From Rhodospirillaceae bacterium (lineage in GTDB: Bacteria; Pseudomonadota; Alphaproteobacteria; Rhodospirillales; 2-02-FULL-58-16), in assembly GCA_030623425.1 (NCBI GenBank), contig JAUXMA010000071.1, forward strand, positions 1-7,461: a DNA stretch of 7,461 nt, written 5' to 3'. Shown here one piece after another: positions 1 to 6,278 of this stretch. Position 1 is the first letter of the stretch; the number at the start of each line of letters is the position of its first letter. The notes beneath the pieces were generated by a model that saw only the letters and a list, made by a program, of their open reading frames with translations, ran no database searches and was not told the DNA's origin. Both the position numbers and the translations under genes were made by a program.

Positions 1-417
1 ACCACTATCATCTGCTGATCGAAACCCCCGAGGCCAACCTGTCACGCGGCATGCGTCACCTGAACGGCGTCTATACGCAGCGCTTCAACAGGAAGCACGG
101 ACGGGCCGGGCACGTCTTTCAGGGCCGCTACAAGGCCATCCTGGTGGAGCGCGACGCGCATCTTCCGGAGCTCTGCCGCTACCTGGTGCTCAATCCGGTG
201 CGGGCTGGAATGGTCCGTTCGGCGCGGGACTGGCGGTGGAGCAGCCACCGATTGGCTGCTGGCGCAATTCGGACGCCGGGCGGCGCCGGCCACCTACAGA
301 CGGTTCGTTGCCGACAGGCGCGGCGCGCGGAGCCCTTGGGATGGGATGGCCGCCGCCCGGGCCGCTGGCCGCGGCCGCTTCCGAACCTCGCTTGGCGCCC
401 TAAATTTGCGGCCGTGA
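1..417 (+). pseudogene. REP-associated (IS200-like, Y1/HUH) transposase remnant, 5'-truncated by window and frame-broken
   Basis: The reading frame from base 3 enters at HYHLLIETP, which carries the HUH (His-x-His) metal-binding motif of Y1 transposases. It continues with the family blocks NGVYTQRFNR, GHVFQGRYK and RYLVLNPVRAG; the Tyr of the last block is the likely nucleophile. It then reads DWRWSSHR up to about 249. From 250 the homologous continuation lies in another frame (DWLLAQFGRR, TYRRFVAD, RSPWDG) and stops at TGA 415-417. The family normally has a short linker between WSSYR and DWLL, so a small deletion with a frame change is the simplest reading. The gene is therefore probably inactive. 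In the first frame an unrelated ORF runs on to about 656 and is meaningless. Such genes are single-copy housekeeping-like transposases linked to REP palindromes; I see no clear REP array here. The tail converges with the protease gene and overlaps its stop. Confidence 0.8.
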
Positions 418-1917
418 CTGGATCAAGGCGAGAAATTTCTGCGTCGATCCGGCATTCAGCAATGCCATCGCGCAGCCCAGCGGGCGGTCTTCCCCGCCTT
501 TTTCACGGTCGGCCGGACAGGCCGATTCCGGCAGGGTGGCGCGCGGCCGCATTTGCTGGGCAACCACCGTCCTCCGGGCCCCTGGCAGGGCGCCGGGCAG
601 GTCGGCCTCGCGGCGGCGTTTTTTCGCCGCCTCCGTTTCGGGGACGGTCAGGCTGATGTCGGGGATCACCCCTTGCGCCTGAATGGCCCGTCCCGAGGGC
701 GTATAAAAAAGTTGCGTGGTCAGCCTGAGCGCTCCCTCGACCGGCAGGGGGGTGATGGTCTGCACCGATCCCTTGCCAAAGGAACGCCGGCCCAAGACAA
801 CGGCGCGGTTGTGGTCCTGCAAGGCGCCGGCGACGATGTCCGAGGCCGAGGCCGATCCGCCGTTGATCAACAACACGATGGGCAGACCCTGGGCCAGATC
901 TCCAGATTTCGCTTCGTAAACCCGCTCGCCGCCGGCATCCCGGCCCTTGACGGAAACGATCCGCCCTTCTTCCAGGAAGGCGTCGGCGATCACCCAGGAT
1001 TGTTCAAAGAGGCCGCCGGGGTTGTTGCGCAAGTCCAAAACCAAGCCTTTCAAACGTCGGCCCAGCTGGCCGCGAATTCCCTCCATGGCGTTGAGCAGAT
1101 CCTTTTCCGCGTGCTCGTTGAAGCGGGTGACGCGGATGTAACCGATTTCGCCCGCTACACGCCAACGCATCGCCGGCACCTGGATGATTGCGCGGACAAT
1201 GGTGACGACAAAGGGGGCTTGGGCGGAGCGGTTGACGGTGAGCCGGATGGCGGCGCCCGGCCGGCCGCGCATTCTTTTTACCGCCCAGGACAAAGTGTGG
1301 CCCTTGATGGGCCTGCCGTCCAAGTGCGTGATCACGTCACCGGGTTTGAGTCCGGCCTTGAATGCGGGGGTGTTCTCGATGGGCGAAACGACCTTGACCA
1401 AGCCGTCTTCCATCGTGACCTCCAAACCCAATCCGCCGAACACGCCTTTGGTGGACAGTTGCATGTCCCGATACTCGTCGGGATTGAGGTAGGTGGAATG
1501 GGGATCGAGCGATGTCAACATGGAATCCAGCGCCGATTCCACCAGTTCGGCCGGCTTCACCGACTGGGCCTTCGCCTTCAAGTCGCGCACCCCCTTGATG
1601 GCGGCGTCGATCAGCCGGGCGTCCGCAACCTCGCGCACGTAGTTGATACGAACCCGTTTGAAGGCATCGCTGAAATGGCGGAATTGCTGGCTGCCGGCGG
1701 AACCCGCCAGGTACTCGTTGTAAACCTTCCGAAACCGCGCCAGTTCACGGTCTCCTTCTTTTGACAAGCTGTAATCGTTGCCGATGAAGGTGTCGATGAC
1801 ATCGCGCAACGCCGATGCGCCGCTGTCGCAGCCGCCGAGAGACGGCGCCAGGAGCAGACAGAAAACGGCACCGATGACCTTCACCGGCGTCGGCAAGAAA
1901 CGTATGCGCGTGTTCAC
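400..1917 (-). CDS. S41-family C-terminal processing peptidase (CtpA/Tsp type), predicted lipoprotein
   Basis: This is a periplasm-facing serine protease of 505 residues that cleaves proteins near their C-termini. Reading from GTG at 1917, the N-terminus is basic, then hydrophobic, ending in a lipobox (LGGC, Cys30), so a lipid anchor is predicted. Residues 31-155 hold the usual helical N-terminal region, including LDPHSTYL. A PDZ domain spans about 155-230 (GGLGLEV, AGLKPGDVI). The S41 core spans about 255-425, with the Ser-Lys-Gln set at Ser357 (GGSASASD), Lys382 and Gln386 (FGKGSVQ). Ser-Lys spacing is 25 and Lys-Gln 4, as known for E. coli Tsp and Bacillus CtpB. The GTG was chosen because it gives a compact lipoprotein signal; the longer open frame upstream overlaps the DHH gene. 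No strong ribosome site precedes it, so translation may depend on read-through from the DHH gene 68 nt upstream. The classic alphaproteobacterial envC neighbour is absent, so this may be a second paralogue. Confidence 0.93.
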   Translation of the reverse strand: MNTRIRFLPTPVKVIGAVFCLLLAPSLGGCDSGASALRDVIDTFIGNDYSLSKEGDRELARFRKVYNEYLAGSAGSQQFRHFSDAFKRVRINYVREVADARLIDAAIKGVRDLKAKAQSVKPAELVESALDSMLTSLDPHSTYLNPDEYRDMQLSTKGVFGGLGLEVTMEDGLVKVVSPIENTPAFKAGLKPGDVITHLDGRPIKGHTLSWAVKRMRGRPGAAIRLTVNRSAQAPFVVTIVRAIIQVPAMRWRVAGEIGYIRVTRFNEHAEKDLLNAMEGIRGQLGRRLKGLVLDLRNNPGGLFEQSWVIADAFLEEGRIVSVKGRDAGGERVYEAKSGDLAQGLPIVLLINGGSASASDIVAGALQDHNRAVVLGRRSFGKGSVQTITPLPVEGALRLTTQLFYTPSGRAIQAQGVIPDISLTVPETEAAKKRRREADLPGALPGARRTVVAQQMRPRATLPESACPADREKGGEDRPLGCAMALLNAGSTQKFLALIQSRPQI

Positions 1918-1985
1918 TTGAAACTTAGAGCCTATCCGAATAACTAAGACGCGGTTGTGACGGGACCAAATCCGGAAGTCCGGCT

Positions 1986-2918
1986 TCAACCGTCGGCGGT
2001 GATTTGCTCGATCAATTCTTGTTGTACCCGCTCCGCGTCGTCGATGTCGACCTGACAGGTGCCGGCGTTCCTGTGACCGCCGCCGCCGTACTTCAACATC
2101 AGTTCGCCGATGTTGGTGTTGGAAGTGCGATTGATGATCGATTTGCCGACGGCGAAAACCATGTTGATCCTGTTGAGGCCCCAGATCAGATGAATGGATA
2201 TGTTGGTTTCCGGAAGCAAGGCATAAACCACAAAGCGGTTTCCGGCATAGATGATGTCCTCTTCGCGCAGGTCTAGAAGGACCAAGTTGCCGTGGATCGC
2301 CGCGCAACGCTTGACCTGTTCCTGAAAGTCCTCATGCTGTTCCATGTAAAGGTCGATTCTCTCCTTGATGTCGGGTAGGGCCAGGATCTCGTCGATGGCG
2401 TGATTACGGCAGTAATCGATGAGTTCCATCATCAGCCGGTAATTGGAGACCCGAAAGTCCTTGTAGCGTCCGAGTCCGGTGCGGGGATCCATGATGAAGT
2501 TGAGGAGAACCCAACCCTGGGGATTTAAAATGTCTTCCTGGGAGAATTGGGCCGAATCGCACTTGTCCACAGCCACCAGCAACTCTTCGAAGGTATAGGG
2601 AAATACCTCCGTGCCGCCATAATGCCGGTAAACCACCCGCGCCGCGGAGGGCGCCTCCGCGTCGTTGATGTGGTTGTCGGGGACGTCCGCGAGACGGATG
2701 GTTTCGCTCAAGTGGTGGTCGAATGCCGTGTGAACGCCTTTGACGTACGGAAGGTTGGTTGTGATGTCGTTCTCCGAAATCAGAATGGTGCCGTCCTGCA
2801 TGTCCTTAGGATGAACGAATTTGATCTCGTCGATCATGTCCATCTCCTTGAAAAGCACGGCGCAAACCAAGCCATCGAAATCGCTTCTTGTAACCAAGCG
2901 AAATTTCCCGTCACTCAT
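1986..2918 (-). CDS. DHH-family phosphoesterase (exopolyphosphatase/oligonucleotide phosphatase-like)
   Basis: A 310-residue DHH-superfamily protein. The N-terminal domain carries the metal-ligand motif SDFDG (Asp13, Asp15), the signature FDHH (Asp67-His68-His69) and a DKCDS motif (Asp118, Asp121). The C-terminal DHHA1-like domain has GGGGHRNAG at 278-286, the substrate-binding loop. All key residues are present, so an active Mn-dependent phosphoesterase is expected, probably cytosolic. Family members hydrolyse polyphosphate, pAp, short oligonucleotides or cyclic dinucleotides. No GGDEF, PAS or CBS domain is attached, so the substrate cannot be assigned. ATG 2918 was preferred over ATG 2945 because an AGGGGA site lies 6 nt upstream. 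Base composition is visibly lower in GC than the neighbours: three 60-base lines counted by hand gave 47-55%, against 73% for one line of the protease gene. It is followed in the same direction by the protease gene, possibly one transcript. Confidence 0.9.
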   Translation of the reverse strand: MSDGKFRLVTRSDFDGLVCAVLFKEMDMIDEIKFVHPKDMQDGTILISENDITTNLPYVKGVHTAFDHHLSETIRLADVPDNHINDAEAPSAARVVYRHYGGTEVFPYTFEELLVAVDKCDSAQFSQEDILNPQGWVLLNFIMDPRTGLGRYKDFRVSNYRLMMELIDYCRNHAIDEILALPDIKERIDLYMEQHEDFQEQVKRCAAIHGNLVLLDLREEDIIYAGNRFVVYALLPETNISIHLIWGLNRINMVFAVGKSIINRTSNTNIGELMLKYGGGGHRNAGTCQVDIDDAERVQQELIEQITADG

Positions 2919-2924
2919 TTGGGT

Positions 2925-2930
2925 TCCCCT
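2925..2930 (-). promoter_or_regulatory. Ribosome-binding site deciding the DHH start
   Basis: On the minus strand AGGGGA sits 6 nt before ATG 2918. This supports the shorter 310-residue product over the start nine codons upstream, at 2945, which would place this site inside the coding region. Confidence 0.6.
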
Positions 2931-3010
2931 TAAGATTCTGTTCACGCGGACGCCGAGCGCAAAGCGAATATCACTCCGATCCTAGCGCATTTGCCGCGCC
3001 ATGATCCACA

Positions 3011-3048
3011 GCAATGAAATGGGACGGCGGTTTTTTCCGCTTCATTGC
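3011..3048. repeat. Bulged inverted repeat (possible operator or leader hairpin)
   Basis: GCAATGAA at 3011-3018 is the exact reverse complement of TTCATTGC at 3041-3048. Just inside it, GCGG (3027-3030) pairs with CCGC (3037-3040) around a loop of six T. Together they give 12 pairs with an 8-nt bulge on the left arm. The T run is in the loop rather than after the stem, so it is not a standard rho-independent terminator. It lies in the divergent upstream region. Confidence 0.5.
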
Positions 3049-3122
3049 CCGGCCTCGGGCTCGCTCGGGCGGATTGGACGGGGTATCATACCAACGGCCT
3101 CTCCGGGACGCGGCGAAGGGCC

Positions 3123-3127
3123 GGGAG
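3123..3127 (+). promoter_or_regulatory. Ribosome-binding site deciding the GT41 GTG start
   Basis: GGGAG lies 8 nt before GTG 3136, an ideal distance. The nearby ATG at 3128 is in a different frame and too close to this site to be the start. Confidence 0.55.
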
Positions 3128-3135
3128 ATGAGCGA

Positions 3136-4809
3136 GTGGACGAGAAACGGAACGGCGGAACCAAAGACACCATCGGCCGGATCAAGGAGGCGCTTGAAAA
3201 AGATCCCGGCAATCCCAGGCTGCACGCCGAGCTCGGCTCTCGGTTGCGGGCGGCGGGCGATTCGGAAGCGGCGAAACGGCATTTAACCCTGGCGACGGCC
3301 ACCGATCCGACCTTCGTCGAAGCCCATCTCGATCTCGGCAACCTGTTCCTGCGCGAGTGCGATCTTGTCAGCGCCCTCGCCTGTTTCGGCATGGTGCAGG
3401 TTTATCAGCCCCGGGACTGGCTCCGCCTCAAGATGGCCATCGCCCTGCCGCCGATGGTCGAATCCAGGGAACAGATCGCCATCTTGAGGGGGCGCGTGGG
3501 GCGGGCGCTGACGGCGCTCGGCCAGGCCGGCCTGAAGATCAGCAACCCGCCAGCCGACGGCGGAACCCTGTTCTACCTCGCCTATCACGGCAACAACGAC
3601 CGGCCGTTATATGACGCCCTCGCCGATCTTTACCTGAAAAGCGACCCGGCCCTGGCGTCCGTCGCGCCGCATTGCAAACAGCCCCGCCGGCGCGACCAAG
3701 AACCGCGGATCAAGGTCGGTTTCATTTCGACCTTTTTTTTCGACCACTCCATCGGCCGCTTGAACCGGGGCCTGATCGCCAAGCTGGACCGCGGCATCTT
3801 CCACGTCACCGTCGCCTTTGTCCCCTACCGGTCCGATCGGATGACCTTGAGCATCGCCGAAAGCGCCGACCGCGTCATCACCCTGCCGCGCGACCTGGAT
3901 AGAGCGCGCCGCGGCATCGCCGCCGAAAGGCTCGATGTCGTCGTCTATCCCGAAATCGGCATGGACAGCTTCACCTATTGCCTCGCTTTCGCCCGCTTGG
4001 CGCCCGTTCAGTGCGTGTCCTGGGGGCACCCGGTGACCACCGGCATCCCCAATTTGGATTATTTCGTTTCCGCCGAGGCCGTGGAGAGCGAAGAGGCGGA
4101 TCAACACTACCGCGAGACCCTTTACCGGCTGAAAACGCTGCCAACCTATTATTACCAGCCCGAAATCGGCGAGAAGCCCAAAAGCCGCGCCGATTTCGGG
4201 CTCGACGAGGGACGCCGCTATTACCTTGTCGCTCAGTACCTGTTCAAGCTGCACCCGGATTTCGACGCGATTCTGGCGGCCATTCTGCGCGCCGATCCGC
4301 AAGGCTGGCTGCTGGTCGTCAGCGGCGTCGAAAAAAGTTGGAACCGCTTTCTCATGGCGCGTTTCCGGAAAAACATGCCCGACGTGACGGAGCGCATCCG
4401 GTTCATCCCGAGACAGCCGCAAAAGAGTTTTCTGGCCCTTCTGGCCTGCGTCGATGTCAGCCTCGACATTCCCCAGTTCAACGGCGGCAACACCACTTAT
4501 GAAGCCTTGAGCGTGGGTACGCCGGTCGTCACCATGCCCACGGACTTGATGCGCGGGCGCCTTTGCGCCGCCATCCAAAAACAGATCGGGATCGCCGAAT
4601 GCATCGCCGAGACGCCGGACGATAACGTCGCCCTTGCCCTTCGCTTGGCCATGGATCAAACGTTCCGCGGCGAAATCCGCGACAAAATCCTTGACCGCAA
4701 CGGCGCCTTGTTCGAAGACGCCGAAGCCGTCAGCGAATGGCAACGGTTTTTCCTTGAGGCCTGCGGTGCCAAGGGAATCCACGCGCCGAACAATCTTGAA
4801 ACAGGCTAA
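3136..4809 (+). CDS. TPR-containing GT41-family (OGT/SPINDLY-like) glycosyltransferase
   Basis: A predicted cytosolic protein O-glycosyltransferase of 557 residues using a nucleotide sugar. Residues about 10-92 form two to three TPR-like helical pairs (DPGNPRLHAELG, DPTFVEAHLDLGNLF), the usual acceptor-binding part. Residues about 191-340 are the first catalytic lobe, starting RIKVGFIS, with His204 in FFDHSIG at the place of the conserved active-site His of OGT, and APVQCVSWGHPVTTG. The second lobe, about 355-540, has Lys371 in QYLFKLHP, matching the UDP-binding Lys of OGT (QLYK), and FNGGNTTYEALSVGTPVV, the nucleotide-sugar loop. The start is GTG 3136, with GGGAG at a good distance. Donor and acceptor are unknown: no flagellin, adhesin or sugar-nucleotide gene lies nearby, so a role in surface-protein or flagellin glycosylation is only a guess. 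It has far fewer TPRs than eukaryotic OGT. Its TAA overlaps the TAG of the convergent transglycosylase gene. Confidence 0.88.
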   Translation: MDEKRNGGTKDTIGRIKEALEKDPGNPRLHAELGSRLRAAGDSEAAKRHLTLATATDPTFVEAHLDLGNLFLRECDLVSALACFGMVQVYQPRDWLRLKMAIALPPMVESREQIAILRGRVGRALTALGQAGLKISNPPADGGTLFYLAYHGNNDRPLYDALADLYLKSDPALASVAPHCKQPRRRDQEPRIKVGFISTFFFDHSIGRLNRGLIAKLDRGIFHVTVAFVPYRSDRMTLSIAESADRVITLPRDLDRARRGIAAERLDVVVYPEIGMDSFTYCLAFARLAPVQCVSWGHPVTTGIPNLDYFVSAEAVESEEADQHYRETLYRLKTLPTYYYQPEIGEKPKSRADFGLDEGRRYYLVAQYLFKLHPDFDAILAAILRADPQGWLLVVSGVEKSWNRFLMARFRKNMPDVTERIRFIPRQPQKSFLALLACVDVSLDIPQFNGGNTTYEALSVGTPVVTMPTDLMRGRLCAAIQKQIGIAECIAETPDDNVALALRLAMDQTFRGEIRDKILDRNGALFEDAEAVSEWQRFFLEACGAKGIHAPNNLETG

Positions 4810-5669
4810 TAGGCGCCGGTGCGGCTCGGAAGGCGGTAGGCTTTCAGCTTCGCCAGGCGGCGGGCGGCGAATTCGGCTTTGCCCTCGCCCGATTTCATCA
4901 GGTCGCGTTTGCGAAGGGCCGCCATCTTGGCCCTTTGCATGGCCGCCAGGTGGGTGACCGCCAGCGGACGGCCCTGCCGCCATGCCGCCATCTGGTCGAG
5001 GCGTTTGGTCCCGGCGCCGGGGACGAGACCGGCGGCGCGGCTGGCCTTCCAGCGGGCGTTGAAGGCGGCGGTCCTGGCCCTGTCGATGGCGGCCGGCAAG
5101 CGGTTTCGCGGTTGCCGGATCCACAGTTTCATGACCTTTGCCTTGTAAGGGAGGCCGCGCTCGGGCCTGGTCGAGTGATAATAGCCCGCCGCCTGGCTCC
5201 AGGAGCGGCTGGCATGGTACATGTTCTTGAGGTATTTGGCGCCATAGGCGACGTTGCGGCTCGGCTCGAACGCCTCTTCGAGGTTGGCGAAGGCGCCGCC
5301 GTGGTAATGGAGATTGACCTGCAGGCAGCCGACGTCGATGTTGGTGACGTTCGCCGACCAGAGTTCGAAGACGGCGGTCATGGCGTCCCGTTTGGTCGCG
5401 AAATAGCGGCCCTCGCCTTTGGCGGTAACGGTCCATGGCCAGGCAACAATTGCCTGTTTCTTGCTGTCCCAGCGTCCCGATTCGACCAAGGCGATGGCTC
5501 TCAGGAGGTCTTTCGGAATGCCCTCCGCCCGTTCCACCCTGGCCGTCTCCCTGGTGCAGATTTGCCAAGGATTATCAGGGCCTTGTGAAGGCGCCGCCGA
5601 TACCGGGCCGAGGCCGGCATAGGCGTTTGCGGCGATCGCCAGGACGAGCGTTGGAAGTATCCGTCTCAA
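4806..5669 (-). CDS. Exported lytic transglycosylase (SLT domain) with basic C-terminal extension
   Basis: A periplasmic murein-cleaving enzyme of 287 residues. An N-terminal signal peptide (RRILPTLVLAIAANAYA, cleavage near residues 18-26) is followed by an SLT domain at about 35-180. The catalytic Glu63 is in LLRAIALVESGRW. The GLMQIN-type motif appears as GCLQVN at 114-119, followed by the later family blocks NVAYGAKYL and YYHS. Cys38 and Cys115 could form a disulfide. After about 185 the chain becomes rich in Arg, Lys and Ala with no domain that I recognise. The start is TTG 5669: there is no in-frame ATG nearby, and AGGAG lies 8 nt upstream. It is the third gene of the minus-strand group, 57 nt after the GNAT gene, and I see no terminator between them. 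Expression with the FGase-GNAT pair is likely but not shown. Confidence 0.9.
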   Translation of the reverse strand: MRRILPTLVLAIAANAYAGLGPVSAAPSQGPDNPWQICTRETARVERAEGIPKDLLRAIALVESGRWDSKKQAIVAWPWTVTAKGEGRYFATKRDAMTAVFELWSANVTNIDVGCLQVNLHYHGGAFANLEEAFEPSRNVAYGAKYLKNMYHASRSWSQAAGYYHSTRPERGLPYKAKVMKLWIRQPRNRLPAAIDRARTAAFNARWKASRAAGLVPGAGTKRLDQMAAWRQGRPLAVTHLAAMQRAKMAALRKRDLMKSGEGKAEFAARRLAKLKAYRLPSRTGAY

Positions 5670-5677
5670 GCCATTGT

Positions 5678-5682
5678 CTCCT
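5678..5682 (-). promoter_or_regulatory. Ribosome-binding site for the TTG start of the transglycosylase
   Basis: AGGAG on the minus strand is 8 nt from TTG 5669. An ATG at 5674 is closer but opens only ATG-GCT-TGA, whose TGA overlaps the TTG. This supports the unusual TTG start. Confidence 0.6.
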
Positions 5683-5726
5683 ATCCCAAAGGGAATGAAG
5701 CAATGGCCGTGCCAAAGGACGGATTT

Positions 5727-6278
5727 TCACCGCCTCCAATCCCCCGGCGGGCTGTCGTCGCCGTCGCCCAAGGGCCGTTGCATGATCACCGAATCGACCC
5801 AGCGGCCAAACTTGAAGCCGGCGGACTTGATGACGCCGACCTCCCGGAAGCCCAGATTGGCGTGCAGGTTGATCGAGGCGGCGTTGCCTGAATCGCCGAT
5901 GATGGCGATCATCTGGCGGTGGCCAAGGGCCGTGCACCGTTCGATCAAATCGGCGAGCAAAAGCCGCCCAAGCCCCAAGCCGAGGGCGTCGGGAGCCACG
6001 TAAACGGAATTTTCGACGCTGAACCGGTAGGCTGGCCGGTGGCGGTAGGGCCCGGCATGGGCATAACCCTTTACCGTGCCCCGGAGTTCGGCGACGCGAA
6101 AGGGAAATCCCCCTTTCAGGACGGCATGCCGGCGGCGCGCCATCTCGGCCGGATCAGGCGCCACTTCCTCGAAACTGGCAAGGCCGTTTTGCACATGATG
6201 GGCATAGATGGACCGCACCGCCGCCATGTCGCCGTCGGTTGAATCTCTGATCGGGATTTCGCCGGCGTTGGCTTTCAT
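5727..6278 (-). CDS. GNAT-family N-acetyltransferase (phosphinothricin/methionine sulfoximine acetyltransferase-like)
   Basis: A cytosolic acetyl-CoA-dependent N-acetyltransferase of 183 residues. It begins IPIRDSTDGDMAAVRSIY, typical of the PAT/Bar/MnaT branch. Other marks of that branch are ASFEEVAPDPAEM, ENSVYVAPDALG (Glu89), the acetyl-CoA pyrophosphate loop GLGLGRLLL at 100-108, GNAASINLHANLGF at 131-144, and FGRWVDSVIMQRPL near the end. Members acetylate amino groups of small amino acids such as phosphinothricin, methionine sulfoximine, methionine sulfone or aromatic amino acids. The natural substrate here is unknown, and a herbicide-resistance role should not be assumed. ATG 6278 overlaps the TGA of the FGase gene (ATGA, 6275-6278) and has only a weak ribosome site, which fits translational coupling. 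The last 13 or so residues are an Asp/Arg-rich tail beyond the fold. Confidence 0.92.
   Translation of the reverse strand: MKANAGEIPIRDSTDGDMAAVRSIYAHHVQNGLASFEEVAPDPAEMARRRHAVLKGGFPFRVAELRGTVKGYAHAGPYRHRPAYRFSVENSVYVAPDALGLGLGRLLLADLIERCTALGHRQMIAIIGDSGNAASINLHANLGFREVGVIKSAGFKFGRWVDSVIMQRPLGDGDDSPPGDWRR

Larger units (their letters stand above)
2919..3135. other. Divergent intergenic region between the DHH gene and the GT41 gene
   Basis: These 217 bases separate two genes transcribed away from each other, so they should hold promoters for both. I see no convincing pair of sigma-70 hexamers. The best but weak minus-strand candidate is TTGCGC, a 16-nt spacer, then CAGAAT ahead of the DHH gene. 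TATCAT at 3084-3089 resembles a plus-strand -10 box but lacks a recognisable -35. An open frame continues upstream from the GT41 gene to ATG 3001, but its translation there is low-complexity and Arg/Gly/Pro-rich with no family similarity. I therefore treat it as non-coding. Confidence 0.5.

Noticed and set aside
367..378. GGCCGCGGCC palindrome as a REP element or terminator
   Set aside because: It is a single GC-only palindrome with no T run and no second copy. Such strings are common in DNA of this composition.
553..1764. 403-residue plus-strand open frame
   Set aside because: It is antisense to the protease gene, which has full S41 motifs. Its translation is compositionally biased with no family blocks, a usual effect of high GC.
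1972..1983. CCGGA-AG-TCCGG palindrome after the DHH stop as a terminator
   Set aside because: The stem is only 4-5 pairs with no T run following on the minus strand. It is too weak to call a terminator.
1918..2307. Upstream extension of the protease frame by 130 codons
   Set aside because: It would overlap the well-supported DHH gene and bury the lipoprotein signal inside the protein. The extension is basic low-complexity sequence.
3001..3135. Longer GT41 start at ATG 3001 or ATG 3019
   Set aside because: The added residues are not family-like and would pass through the inverted repeat. GTG 3136 has a well-placed ribosome site.
3128..3286. ATG 3128 frame (MSEWTRNG...)
   Set aside because: It looks like a plausible start, but it is in the wrong frame for the TPR/GT41 protein. 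It gives an Arg/Lys-rich translation that ends at 3286.
3607..5568. 653-residue minus-strand open frame
   Set aside because: It runs antisense to the GT41 gene and out of frame through the transglycosylase gene. It has no motifs and is Arg/Gly/Gln-rich, so it is a shadow frame.
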